This document shows positions 26,135-35,600 of a DNA stretch of 64,000 bases, piece by piece. This DNA is from Methylobacter tundripaludum SV96 (GTDB lineage Bacteria > Pseudomonadota > Gammaproteobacteria > Methylococcales > Methylomonadaceae). The stretch covers positions 1,781,774-1,845,773 of the forward strand of contig NZ_JH109152.1 of NCBI RefSeq assembly GCF_000190755.2. Reading direction: 5' to 3'. The notes beneath the pieces were generated by a model. That model was not told where the DNA came from and did not search any database. It saw only the letters and a list, made by a program, of their open reading frames with translations. Numbering within the stretch: the stretch's first letter is position 1; each line of letters starts with the position of its first letter. The position numbers and the translations under genes are program-made.

Positions 26135-27613
26135 TCAAAAAAATGTAATGTTGGTTTGCGGGGTCTTGATCTCGGCCTTCGCGCCATCGTGGGCGGTAAG
26201 CTGTTCTTCCATGGTGTAGGTCATGGCCAGTTCTTCCAGCCATTGCTCTACATTGACTGAGCGGGGCGTCCCCTCGTCGCTTTGTTCGTTGTTAAGTGCG
26301 TTCAGATGCTGTTCGAGTTTGTTCAAGTCGTCGCAGACCAGCGCCAGTATCTGGCTGACCCGGTCCTGAAACTGCAGGGCGACAAATACGTCGGATATTT
26401 CGTAGTTGATGGCGTTGTTTTCGGTGCGCAGCAGTTCTTCGGAGTCGGACAATCCGGACGCGGCCCGGCTGAAGCGTCTCAATACCGAGGCGATGATCTG
26501 CTCGGCGTTGTTCAGGGTCTGTTCGTCTTGTTTGGCGAATTTCCGGGAGATGGTTAGGGTGTCTTCAATCGCTTCGCTGACCGAGTCGATGGTCTCGGTA
26601 ATCTTTTTGCCGACATCGCCGGACGAGCGCGATAATTTCCGCACTTCGTCGGCCACCACGGAAAAGCCGCGCCCGGCATCGCCGGCCCGTGCCGACTGGA
26701 TGGCGGCGTTCAGCGCCAGCAGGTTGGTCTGGGCGGCAATGCTGCTGACTTCCGAGGCCATTTTGCCCAGTTGTTCGGTAAAGCCGGACAAGCCCTCGAT
26801 GGCGTGCAGCAGTTTTTCCTTTTCTTCCAGCGAGGCGCCCAGCGCTTGGGTGATGCTGCCCAACTCCAGCTGGCTGTCCCGCAACAGCTCAACGATGCCG
26901 CCCGTCGATCCGTTATCGCCGCCGACGGTGTTTTGGGACGCCATAACGGCGGCATCGAGACGCTTTGACAGGGCGTCGAAACGCTGCGCCAGATCGGCGA
27001 TGGAGTCTTCGGTATGCACGCGGGCCATCTGGACCTGGCTTGACCAGATCGGCAGCACTTTTTGGCAGAGCGAGTCCAGTCCATTGATGCCGTGTTCCTG
27101 TTGTTCATCGCCGCTCGGCTGCTGGTCGAGATGGTTGAGCAAGGCATCGAAACGCTGCGCCAAACCGGTAATCTGCGCTTCGACCGATAAAGACATAGTC
27201 TCGGCTGGCTTAGTTTCTTCCTGCCCGCCGAGACGTTTGGGTAATGCGTCGAAACGGTGCGCCAGATCGGTGATTAAGGTCTTGAGATGCTTGCGCTCCG
27301 CCTCGACTTGATGGGCACCGGCCTGCAAAACGGCTTCATGATGCGCATCCTGCAAGGCTTTGATGGTTTCCTCGTTTTTCTGTTGCAATCCTTCAATTAA
27401 ACCCTGTTCGATAGCCTGCAACGACATCCGATAGCGGTTCCTGTTCCAGAAATACAATCCGGCAGTCACAACGCTCAAGACGGCCGCCATGACCAAGCCA
27501 ATCAGTGCAAAGCCGCTGGAAATGACGATGCCTAATACGCCGGCCAGGCCGGATACCCATAATGGAAACGCCGACCAATCGTCATTCCGATTAATTTTTA
27601 TCGGTTCTTTCAT
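26135..27613 (-). CDS. Methyl-accepting chemotaxis protein without periplasmic sensor (MCP 3)
   Basis: A 492-residue chemoreceptor with two adjacent membrane helices (about 15-35 and 38-58) and almost no periplasmic loop. A long coiled coil with three repeats of [13 protein letters not shown]/G (in the regions of residues 110-220) leads to a signalling tip, [20 protein letters not shown] and [20 protein letters not shown]. The C-terminal part has [19 protein letters not shown], typical of a distinct short-MCP family rather than of MCP 1 and 2, and it lacks their EFVRF tail. It is the first gene of the chemotaxis run and probably senses cytoplasmic or membrane state. Confidence 0.93.
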   Translation of the reverse strand: MKEPIKINRNDDWSAFPLWVSGLAGVLGIVISSGFALIGLVMAAVLSVVTAGLYFWNRNRYRMSLQAIEQGLIEGLQQKNEETIKALQDAHHEAVLQAGAHQVEAERKHLKTLITDLAHRFDALPKRLGGQEETKPAETMSLSVEAQITGLAQRFDALLNHLDQQPSGDEQQEHGINGLDSLCQKVLPIWSSQVQMARVHTEDSIADLAQRFDALSKRLDAAVMASQNTVGGDNGSTGGIVELLRDSQLELGSITQALGASLEEKEKLLHAIEGLSGFTEQLGKMASEVSSIAAQTNLLALNAAIQSARAGDAGRGFSVVADEVRKLSRSSGDVGKKITETIDSVSEAIEDTLTISRKFAKQDEQTLNNAEQIIASVLRRFSRAASGLSDSEELLRTENNAINYEISDVFVALQFQDRVSQILALVCDDLNKLEQHLNALNNEQSDEGTPRSVNVEQWLEELAMTYTMEEQLTAHDGAKAEIKTPQTNITFF

Positions 27614-27731
27614 ATTGCAATTTTCTCAGTGATCCTTGATTAACAATGTTCATTTATGAGCGGTCGATACAACCGCCGCCAGTCGGAAATCTTGAGAAAA
27701 ATTCTAGCACCCCTATCGGGTCTGCCAATCC

Positions 27732-27777
27732 GGCTTAGCTATCCAATGGATAGCTAAGCCTGAACTTATCAGGCTTA
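27732..27777. terminator. Overlapping alternative hairpins upstream of the chemotaxis operon
   Basis: GGCTTAGCTATCC-AAT-GGATAGCTAAGCC (27732-27760) is a perfect 13-bp stem with a 3-base loop. TAAGCCTGA-ACTTA-TCAGGCTTA (27755-27777) is a second perfect 9-bp stem that shares TAAGCC with the first, so the two cannot form together. There is no U-tract, so simple intrinsic termination is not clear. It lies about 120 bases before the first chemotaxis gene and may act in its leader, or be a repeat. Confidence 0.5.
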
Positions 27778-27782
27778 GCCCA

Positions 27783-27866
27783 CAATCGGCGCGTCCCGAA
27801 TTTGAATAGGAATTGCCCTACAATAATGACAGAGAGCCTTATAGGAAATGGACTACATTGAAGCAA
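27783..27866. repeat. Imperfect direct repeat, left copy
   Basis: Shares CAATCGGCG, CCGAATTTGAATA, CCTACA and GGACTACA blocks in order with 28572-28656. The pair brackets the Bfd-like gene and the tRNA-like fragment. Confidence 0.6.
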
Positions 27867-28148
27867 TAATTTGCACAGCGAAGCGTTGGGCAGTGAACCC
27901 GGAACTTACGCTTTACTTTCAGGCACAGCCCAAGCAGGCCGCTGCAGTGGGCGCATGGATTCGAAACGCCGGATGCCCCCTGTAAGCTTGCTCATTCCTG
28001 CGGATGGATTTGCTTCACGCTCTAATGTGCCCGGCTTCCCAGCAGGAATAACGGACTTTATGTCGCCGTGAAACAGCTTGCTAATCGGATCGATTAAACA
28101 TTTTCTTCGATGGTTACCGGGGAGTTTTTTAACGCTGCCAGGCGCTGA
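27867..28148. other. Non-coding stretch, no gene recognised
   Basis: A 66-codon open frame (27871-28071) has no ribosome site and no recognisable pattern. I see no repeat or RNA structure I can support. Confidence 0.4.
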
Positions 28149-28343
28149 TTACAATGTGTGTAATGACCACAAGAAACTGCGGTTTTTTTGCTTCTCCAGG
28201 ATTTCCTCGATACGCCCAATACAGCCGCCGCAATGACTGCCAACCTGTAGTTGTTCAGACAGCTTTTCTATTGAATCGTAACCGTCTCTAATGGCCTTTT
28301 TTATTTCTGACTTGGAAACATCAAAACATAGACAAATGCACAT
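28149..28343 (-). CDS. BFD-like [2Fe-2S] protein (bacterioferritin-associated ferredoxin family)
   Basis: A 64-residue protein starting MCICLCFDVSK with the Bfd signature CxC near the N-terminus and CxxC about 33 residues later (SHCGGCIG). The start at 28343 gives the usual family length; the longer frame to 28448 has an N-terminus unlike the family. Bfd delivers electrons for release of iron from bacterioferritin; other small Bfd-type proteins serve elsewhere. No bacterioferritin gene is nearby. The gene stands alone between imperfect direct repeats (27783-27866 and 28572-28656). Confidence 0.85.
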   Translation of the reverse strand: MCICLCFDVSKSEIKKAIRDGYDSIEKLSEQLQVGSHCGGCIGRIEEILEKQKNRSFLWSLHTL

Positions 28344-28417
28344 GGTAATTCCTGACGAGTAAGGATTATTAACCGGACGATGCCAGTGCCATGCTTTAGC
28401 AAGGGGCAGGAAAAACA

Positions 28418-28476
28418 GAACAGGGGGATTCGAACCCACTACATGCAATCATGTGCAGATCCATTAAACCCTGTTC
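28418..28476 (-). other. tRNA-like fragment lacking a D arm
   Basis: On the minus strand an 8-bp closing stem GAACAGGG/CCCTGTTC encloses a small ACATG-ATTG-CATGT hairpin and a T-arm-like GTGGGTTCGAATCCCCC. Total length is 59 nt, with no D arm, no CCA and no normal anticodon arm. This looks like a decayed or truncated tRNA or an attachment-site remnant, not a working gene. Confidence 0.45.
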
Positions 28477-28571
28477 GATTTGCCCGAACACTTATCGCCC
28501 AAAACCTAAAGCGTTCCCGGTTGAACCGGTCGATTTAGGCGCGTTTAATTTGAACGATAGCGTCGGCAGTC

Positions 28572-28656
28572 GCAATCGGCGGATACCGAATTTGAATAAG
28601 GATTGGCCTACATTGAAACGCCTCAATGCTTATCAGGAATGGACTACAATAAGATG
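28572..28656. repeat. Imperfect direct repeat, right copy
   Basis: Partner of 27783-27866: CAATCGGCG, then CCGAATTTGAATA, GGATTGGCCTACA, and GGAATGGACTACAAT. Confidence 0.6.
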
Positions 28657-28728
28657 ATTTTTATAGCTAGAATGGCGCGCTACGCCGTGTAAAACCCGTA
28701 CGTGTAGCGCAAAAAGTTCCAGGTCTTG

Positions 28729-28894
28729 GCATTTTGCATTTTGCATTTTTGCATTTTTGCATTTTTGCATTTTTGCATTTTTGCATTTTTGCATTTTTGC
28801 ATTTTTGCATTTTTGCATTTTTGCATTTTTGCATTTTTGCATTTTTGCATTTTTGCATTTTTGCATTTTTGCATTTTTGCATTTTTGCATTTTT
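28729..28894. repeat. (GCATTTTT)n tandem array, about 20 units
   Basis: About 166 bp of an 8-bp unit GCATTTTT. The first two units are one base short (GCATTTT) and the rest are perfect. It is open in several frames on both strands (HFCIFAFL repeats on plus, MQKCKNAK repeats on minus). No gene is supported around it. Such a homogeneous array is expected to vary in copy number by slippage. Confidence 0.95.
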
Positions 28895-29084
28895 GAACAC
28901 AATAATGTGCTCCTTCCGGCTGTCAAGCACACTTACATTTTATTGTCCCAGCCCAGGAGGATAAGCAGGCTTTTTTGCCAACCGTTTCACGGTTAAACAT
29001 CGGTTGAACAAACCGCCTTTGGGAAACTGGGCCGATTTTTTATTGTGATATACTTTTGACCAAGAATTTACAACGGAAAAGTTC

Positions 29085-29368
29085 ATGCAATTTGAATGGG
29101 ACGAAAATAAAAATAAGCTAAATCAACAAAAGCACGGTGTCGCTTTTGAAGATGCAAAAACGTCTTCGATGATCCACTGCAAATCTCGAAATTAGATCAC
29201 AAATTTAGCTATTTTGAAGAAAGATGGATAACCATTGGGGCAACTCAAAATGCACACATTTTGGTTGTTGCTAATTTGTTTTTTACTGATGATGGCGAAG
29301 AAATAATCAGAATTATCTCAGCACGATATGCGAATCCAAAAGAGAGGGCAAATTATGAAAAATGTTGA
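29085..29368 (+). pseudogene. brnT: BrnT-family toxin gene with a single-base frameshift
   Basis: The frame from the ATG at 29085 reads MQFEWDENKNKLNQQKHGV, then AFEDAKT, and stops early near 29196. Dropping back one base at about 29160-29162 restores a BrnT-like protein: VFDDPLQ, HKFSYFEERWITIGAT, LVVANLFFTDDG, EEIIRIISARYANPKER, ending at TGA 29366-29368. BrnT is a ribosome-independent RNase toxin of the RelE fold; the WD, KHGV and ISAR segments match the family. The toxin end overlaps brnA by 14 bases, as in intact operons. The mutation would abolish toxin unless frameshifting or a sequencing error is involved (an A run lies at the site). Confidence 0.85.
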
Positions 29369-29588
29369 ACAAAGAGCTGAATTTGATGATTATGAACTAG
29401 AAGATAATTATGATTTTAGCGATGGCATTCGGGGGCGTTTTTACAAACCCAAAAAAATTCGCACGACGCTACAATTGGATAACGATATTTTGTTGTTTTT
29501 AAAAAAACAAGCGAGTGAAAAACACATCAAATATCAGGTATTGGTAAATAGCTTGCTTAGGGATTATATGAGTGAAGTTATTAAATGA
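29355..29588 (+). CDS. brnA: BrnA-family antitoxin
   Basis: A 77-residue antitoxin. The C-terminal half has the ribbon-helix-helix pattern TTLQLDNDILLFLKKQASEK, IKYQVLVNSLLRDYM, typical of BrnA/CopG-type DNA binding; the acidic N-terminal half would wrap the toxin. The ATG at 29355 lies inside the brnT end. With the toxin frameshifted, the antitoxin may persist as an orphan. The AT-rich composition of 29.0-29.7 kb differs from the flanks, consistent with acquisition. Confidence 0.85.
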   Translation: MKNVEQRAEFDDYELEDNYDFSDGIRGRFYKPKKIRTTLQLDNDILLFLKKQASEKHIKYQVLVNSLLRDYMSEVIK

Positions 29589-29625
29589 TAGAAAAAATGT
29601 AACTACTCAGCAGCAAAAATAAAAC

Positions 29626-29705
29626 GCCACAGATTCACATATTATAAAAATGACTCTTTTTATTACTTCTGAATATTTCATAAAGTTAATATGTGAATCT
29701 GTGGC
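29626..29705. repeat. 80-bp element with perfect 19-bp terminal inverted repeats
   Basis: GCCACAGATTCACATATTA at 29626-29644 is the exact reverse complement of 29687-29705, with a 42-base AT-rich centre. It lies between converging brnA and the response regulator, so it could be a small MITE-like element or a bidirectional terminator. Confidence 0.8.
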
Positions 29706-29713
29706 AACAAAAT

Positions 29714-30346
29714 TTATACCGTCATACCATGGGCGATGGTGTATTTCATGAGTTTGACATCGCTGTCGATATGCATTTTTTGCATTAAACGCGCCTTGTG
29801 GGTACTGACGGTCTTGCTGCTGATGTCGAGTTCCAAAGCAATTTCGCAGACCTTTTTGCCTTTAGCCAGCATGCGCAGGATGACCAGTTCCCGGCCGGAC
29901 AATAGTTCATGCAGAACCAGCGGCGCAGCAGTGCTGACTTCAAAAGCGATTTTTTCGGCAATATCGGCCGCGATGTATCGCCCCCCGGAAGCGACCTTGC
30001 GTATCGCCTCCAGCAGATTCTTTGGCGAGCTGTCCTTGGTGATGTAGCCGGAAGCGCCTGCTTTGAGCTTGCGTTTGGCGATCTGCGGTTCATTGTGCAT
30101 ACTCAACACCAGAATCGGCGGACTACTTGGACGCTCCCTGATTTTCGTTATCAGCTCTACGCCATGAATACCGGGAATGGTAATGTCGAGCAAAACCAAG
30201 TCAACCGTTTCATTTTGCAGCATTGTTAACGCTTCTTCGCCGTTACCGGCCTCCGCGCTGACCGCAATATCGCCTTCACCCTCGAAAAGCTGTTTAAGCC
30301 CTTCGCGCATCAGCGCATGATCGTCGACGATCAATAACCGTATCAT
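29714..30346 (-). CDS. NarL/FixJ-family response regulator
   Basis: Two-domain transcription regulator of about 210 residues. The receiver begins MIRLLIVDDHALMREGLKQL, with phospho-acceptor Asp in VDLVLLDITIPG and Lys in SGYITKDSSP. The LuxR-type HTH is GRELVILRMLAKGKKVCEIA, then LELDISSKTVSTHKARLMQK. The ATG at 30346 has GGAG eight bases upstream; an alternative ATG at 30361 adds five residues. It lies just downstream of the HisKA_3-type kinase at 30555-32534, its likely partner. Confidence 0.93.
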   Translation of the reverse strand: MIRLLIVDDHALMREGLKQLFEGEGDIAVSAEAGNGEEALTMLQNETVDLVLLDITIPGIHGVELITKIRERPSSPPILVLSMHNEPQIAKRKLKAGASGYITKDSSPKNLLEAIRKVASGGRYIAADIAEKIAFEVSTAAPLVLHELLSGRELVILRMLAKGKKVCEIALELDISSKTVSTHKARLMQKMHIDSDVKLMKYTIAHGMTV

Positions 30347-30408
30347 AATTGTTTGCTCCATCTGTTTTTCTTGTTTATAAAAAATGCCTAAGGAACGTGC
30401 ATGAAATT

Positions 30409-30441
30409 AGACCTTCCAGGTTTTAAAAACCTGGAAGGTCT
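30409..30441. repeat. Perfect 16-bp palindrome
   Basis: AGACCTTCCAGGTTTT, one base, then AAAACCTGGAAGGTCT. Stable hairpin between the kinase and its regulator; an attenuating hairpin or dispersed repeat. Confidence 0.7.
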
Positions 30442-30474
30442 GCCTATCGGCCTGTTTCCTACCTACATTATCCA

Positions 30475-30535
30475 ATTTCGCCGGAAACGCCACCTCGCGC
30501 TACGCGCTTGGATGGTCTTATTCCGGCCTACGCCC
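30475..30535. repeat. REP element (TTCCGGCCTACG family)
   Basis: CGCCGGAAACGCCACCTCGC through TTATTCCGGCCTACG; same family as 10566-10896 and 63828-63945. Confidence 0.75.
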
Positions 30536-30554
30536 GGCTCTTGGCCTTTAGCTT

Positions 30555-32534
30555 TTATTCAATCGGTATGCACAATTTCAATACCGTACCGCCCGCTTTC
30601 GCGTTCTCAATATCCATAGTCCCTTTCAATATCAGCGCGCGTTCGCGCATGCCGACAATACCGAAGGAATTGGGCTTGTCGACACGGTCTGGATCAAAAC
30701 CCTTGCCGTTATCGCGCACTTCCACTTCGCAGCTATCCGCTGTACTGCATAAGGTAATATCGACGCGATCCGCCCCGGAGTGACGCAGTACATTGGTCAG
30801 CGATTCCTGAACGATGCGGAATACCATCATTGCCCGGTCTTCATCAAGGGAAATTTCGTCGACAGGCAAATGTAAATCGCAAACAATGCCGGTGCTTTCG
30901 GCATATTCCTGCACCAACCATTCCAGGGCATAAACGATTCCGGCGCTCAACACCGCAGGTCGCAGGCGGGTGGCAAGGTTGCGTACCATCAGGATAGCTT
31001 GATCTATGGTGCCGACCATTTTATGGGTCTTATCGCGCAAATCGGCGTTAGCGTCGCCAAAGCGGAAATCGAGAGTGGTGACGTTAAGCCGCAGCACGTT
31101 AAGCAGTTGGCCCAACTCGTCGTGAATTTCACGGGCGATGCGTTTTCGCTCTTCTTCGCGGGCCTCTTCGCGCTTGGCGGTCAGCGTGCGCAACTGGGCA
31201 CGCGACTCTTCCAATCGCCGTTCGGTCGCCTTGAGTTCGGTAATGTTGTGGCCGATGACCAGCGCGCCGATGACTTGCCGCTCTTCGTCGTATTCCGCCA
31301 CCGCATGCATGTCATGACTGACCAGGTTGCCGTCCGGATCATGCCATTCAAGCAGGATACGATCCGGCTCTCCGCTCGCCATCACGCGATTAAGGCGAGC
31401 CATATATTCATCGGACGACATCAGCGGTTTCCAAATCTCGCTCGGCTTCTTGTTCCATGCCGTTTCCAGCGGGATCCCGGTTTGACGCTCGTAGGCCGGG
31501 TTGATATAGATACGACGACAGTCCCGGTCGTAACGCAGGATCATACCCGGCGAATTTTCCGCCAGCGTGCGAAATTCCAGTTCGCTTTTGCGCAGCATGG
31601 CCTCCATGCGCTTGATGCCGGTAACGTCGTGACTGATCGAAAGTACGCTCACTGCGCGGTTATCCTTGTCGAATTCCGGCACCAGAAACATGATGCGGTA
31701 AACCGGCTTACCCTCTGGATCAACCATTTCCGTCAGCAGTTCGTCCGTTTCGCCCGAATCCATCGCCTGCTGTAAACGCGCGATATACTCCTCGGCGGAA
31801 GGCAATGCCAGCCACCAGCAGTCCTGCGGCGTCTTGCCCAGTGCATCGACCGCCTCTATGCCCGCCGCTCTCATGTAAGCCCGGTTGAAGTAAATCCGCC
31901 GGTATTCCCGGTCATAACGCACGATCACGTCAGGAGAATTTTCAGCCAGGGTACGAAATTCGCGCTCGCGTAACGCCAGCGCCTCTTCCGTCCGTTTGCG
32001 CTCGTCGATTTCCTCGTGCAGCAAGCGGTTACTGATGCTCAGTTCGGCGGTACGCTGCATAACCCGCTGTTCCAGTTCTGCCTGATGCTGTTGCAATTGC
32101 GCGTTCTGTACTTGCAGTTGGCGTTGCATGGTTTTCAAGTTGAGATGCGTGCCCACCCGCGCGATGACTTCATCTATCTGCATGGGTTTGGTAATGTAAT
32201 CGACGCCGCCTACTTTGAAGCCGGTGATTTTATGTTCGGTCTCCGCAAGGGCCGTCATAAAAATCACCGGTATCTCGGCCGTGTCGGCATTAGCCTTTAA
32301 GTGACGGCAGACTTCAAAGCCGTCCATCCCCGGCATCATCACATCCAGCAGGATTAAATCCGGCTTTACGAAGGCGGCGCGTTGCAGGCCTTCCATGCCG
32401 TCCTGGGCAACCACCAACCGGTAGCCGCGGCTCTCCAGGCTTTCCACGACAACGCCCAGGTTGGTCGGGGTATCGTCGACAATTAAAATGGTGGGGTTAT
32501 TGAGTAACGCTTCATTGCTCACAGGTATATCCAT
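30555..32534 (-). CDS. Soluble REC-PAS-PAS sensor histidine kinase (NarX/HisKA_3 type)
   Basis: A 659-residue cytoplasmic kinase. An N-terminal receiver (about 12-130: ILIVDDTPTN, phospho-acceptor in LILLDVMMPGMDG, YITKPMQ) is followed by a coiled coil and two PAS units (REFRTLAENSPDVIVRYDRE at about 205 and a close copy at about 330). The HisKA_3 phospho-acceptor helix has RKRIAREIHDELGQLLNVLR. The HATPase has RIVQESLTNVLRHSGA, DNGKGFD and GIVGMRERALILKG. No membrane segment was seen. The next gene downstream is a NarL-type regulator, the usual partner of HisKA_3 kinases. The receiver suggests an extra input from another kinase, possibly one of the two giant kinases here. Confidence 0.95.
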   Translation of the reverse strand: MDIPVSNEALLNNPTILIVDDTPTNLGVVVESLESRGYRLVVAQDGMEGLQRAAFVKPDLILLDVMMPGMDGFEVCRHLKANADTAEIPVIFMTALAETEHKITGFKVGGVDYITKPMQIDEVIARVGTHLNLKTMQRQLQVQNAQLQQHQAELEQRVMQRTAELSISNRLLHEEIDERKRTEEALALREREFRTLAENSPDVIVRYDREYRRIYFNRAYMRAAGIEAVDALGKTPQDCWWLALPSAEEYIARLQQAMDSGETDELLTEMVDPEGKPVYRIMFLVPEFDKDNRAVSVLSISHDVTGIKRMEAMLRKSELEFRTLAENSPGMILRYDRDCRRIYINPAYERQTGIPLETAWNKKPSEIWKPLMSSDEYMARLNRVMASGEPDRILLEWHDPDGNLVSHDMHAVAEYDEERQVIGALVIGHNITELKATERRLEESRAQLRTLTAKREEAREEERKRIAREIHDELGQLLNVLRLNVTTLDFRFGDANADLRDKTHKMVGTIDQAILMVRNLATRLRPAVLSAGIVYALEWLVQEYAESTGIVCDLHLPVDEISLDEDRAMMVFRIVQESLTNVLRHSGADRVDITLCSTADSCEVEVRDNGKGFDPDRVDKPNSFGIVGMRERALILKGTMDIENAKAGGTVLKLCIPIE

Positions 32535-32669
32535 AAAAAATCGATTAAAAAAATTTTGCTCTCAGCGTGCATCCGTATCAATCTGCGGCTGAATCGTTGC
32601 ATCGTTCCCACGCTCCGGCGTGGGAACTATAAATGGATTATCCGTGTTTATCATAATCATCTGCGTCGC

Positions 32670-35600
32670 CTAGAGGCGCCTACTTTTGGCATCTGCGTTC
32701 CATTGAGAACGCTGAGTAGTTACGATACTGTCGATATAACCTTCCACCAAATCCAGGATAGCTTTGGATTGATAGTCTTGAGCTAAAGCGCGTAACTGCG
32801 CGGCAAACGGGCGATAGCTCTGATCCAGCCCCTCCAGATACGTGGTTTGGAGGATAATATCGCGCATACTGCCTTCCTGTGCCAGACGATGCAAAATAGC
32901 CATTTCCTCAAGCGGCGGCACAACCAGAGCCTCGTTAAGCCGCTGTCGCAGTGGTGCATCGGCTTCAGGCAGCGCGTAAATCCAGTCGAGCTTTAACAGA
33001 ACGGCGATTTGCACCATCAGTCTTTTTATATCGATAGGCTTGGACAGAAAGACGTTGACCCCGGCTTTCATGGCTTCGGTAACATCGCTACCGGAGGCGC
33101 TGGCCGAAACAGCGATAATCGGCGTTTGCCCGAACCCCTGCATACACCGCAGACGGCGCGTGGTTTCCAATCCATCCATCTCGGGCATGACCATATCCAG
33201 CAAAATAAGATCCGGCGTTTGGGCCTCAACGCTATCCAGACACGCCCTGCCGTTTGCCGCCTCGAAGGTTTCAAAGCCCAATCGACCGAGTATATCAATC
33301 AGCAATGTCCTGTTTTCATTGGCGTCATCCACCACCAGCACACGCCGTCGCAAGCCTTGGTATCCGACTATATGCTGTTCGGCAACCATGATGTCGTCAC
33401 AGACTTCAACAACCGTGACATCAAGATCGAACCAAAAGGTACTGCCCTCGTCAACTCGACTGGTGACATGAATATCGCTATCCATCATTCGAACAAGCTC
33501 GCGGCTGATCGGCAATCCAAGACCGGTGCCGCCGGTGCGATGCTGCCAGTCTCCGGCTTGCTCAAAAGCTTGGAAAATAGTGTCCAGCTGCCCGGTATCG
33601 ATACCAAGACCGCTATCCTGAACTTCAAAGCGTAATCGCCCCGGTTCCAATACGGTTACCTTCAGGCTAATCTGGCCTCGTTCGCTGTATTTGATGGCGT
33701 TGGACAGTAAATTGAGCAGTACCTGCCTTAGCCGCGTCTCGTCGGCGCGTATTCCCGCAGGCACATCGGCTGCAATATCGCAAACAAAAACCAACGCCTT
33801 CTGTTCCGCCTTGATAGTGATGATACTGGCGAGATTACGCAGGAAGCTCGGCAACTGAATATCGCTCAAGCTCAATTCCTGCTTGCCCGCCTCAATCTTG
33901 GCAAAATCCAGAATATCGTTGATCAGGTTTAGCAAATATTCGCCGCTTTGCTGTATGACGTTCAGCATCGCGCTCTGGCGTTCGTTCCCCCGGCTTTCTC
34001 CCAACAATATCTGGGCGTAACCCAAAATGCCGTTTAGCGGCGTACGCAGTTCGTGGCTCATCCGCGCCATAAATTCGCTACGCAGTCGAGCCAGCCGTTC
34101 CGCCTCGGCCAAAGCCGCTTCCCGTGCCATTTCCAGGGCTCTACGATCGCTGATGTCGAGGGCAATACCCACCGTTCCCAACACGCTGCCGTCCACATCC
34201 AAGACCGGCGCCTTGAAGGTTTCTACCCAGATGACGCCGTCATGCGCATCGAAAAAGGGTCCTTCCACGGTCTTGCGCCGACCGGTAGCCATCACCTCCG
34301 AATCGACGGCACGGTAAGACTCGGCATATTCGCGCGGCCAACAATCCAGGTCAGACTTACCGACCATTTCGTCCACACTAAGAGTGCAAGCCAATGCCAT
34401 CGTCTGATTGACGACCAGGAACCGGCTTTCCTTGTCTTTGAGCCAAGCCAACATCGGCAGCGTGTCGATGAGAGTGCGCAGATAGCGCGTCTGGAGCCGT
34501 AGCGCTTCGGTACGTTCCAGCACCCGTAGCTCCAGATCGGCATTGAGTGCGCGAACTTCATCCTCGACACGCTTGCGTTCGGTAATGTCTCGAACCAACG
34601 CGATACTGGTCGGTCGGCCTTCGTATTCGAAAACTTGGGCATTGATTTCCACCGGGAAGATGCGTCCGTCCTTGGTTTTATGGCGGCGCTCGAACACCGA
34701 CAGACTGCCGGCGTCTATCTCGCGTTGGAGGTTCTCCATGCCTTCGGAGTCGGCATCGGGATCTATGTCATAGATTGTGAGATCCAGCAATTCTTCGGTG
34801 CTGTAACCCAGAGCCCTGCTGGCTTCGGCGTTGACGTTCAGGAAGCGATGATCTTGCAGGTTGATGATATATACCGCTTCGCGGACCTGGTTCAGCGCAA
34901 AATCCACCAGCCACAGGCGCTGCTCGGCTTGTTTGCGTTGGGTAATATCGATAAAAGTGATTATGACCTGAGTTATTTTGCCGTCTTTTCCGAACACCGG
35001 GTCGGCATTGACCAGCACCCATACATCTTGTTGACGGCCGGGGCGATGCACACCTAAAACATAATTTTTGAGCGCTTTGCCCGATGCCAAAACTTTGTTT
35101 ACCGGATACTCGTCCGGAGATGCAGCGCAGCCATTTTCGTGGAAAAAATGCCAGACCGGATCAATCGCCGTTTTTCCATACAATTGGTCTTCCGAAAGTC
35201 CAAGTATTTCTTGTGCCACTAGATTGAATGTGAGGATTTGCGTATCGGCTCCATGCACAACCACTGCGGCCTGGATCTTCTGGATCAAAGTTCGGTATTT
35301 CTCTTCACTCTCCCGCAAGGCTTGTTCCGCCAATTTGCGCTCGGTGATGTCGCGGCCGATAGCTAGCACTCCAATGACTTCGCCGTTCTCATCGCACTCG
35401 GCAATCATGCGGATGCTGTGAACCAAATGCAAGTTGCTATACGGAGGTGTGACTATTTTTTCGATTTCGCCGATCTCCCCGCTGGTGAGAACGGCATCCA
35501 AAAGCTGTGCATAATCGTCGTACTCGCCATTGGGGAACCGTTCGCGGACTGTCGTGCCCAGCATTTTTGAAACGATGGTGCCTAAGGTTTTTTCGAGCAC

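Noticed and set aside
27871-28071. 66-codon plus-strand ORF near the Bfd-like gene
   Set aside because: No ribosome site, no recognisable pattern and poor coding character.
28729-28894. CRISPR array or repeat protein in the (GCATTTTT)n region
   Set aside because: There are no spacers and the unit is only 8 bp; the frames on both strands are products of the tandem repeat without start signals.
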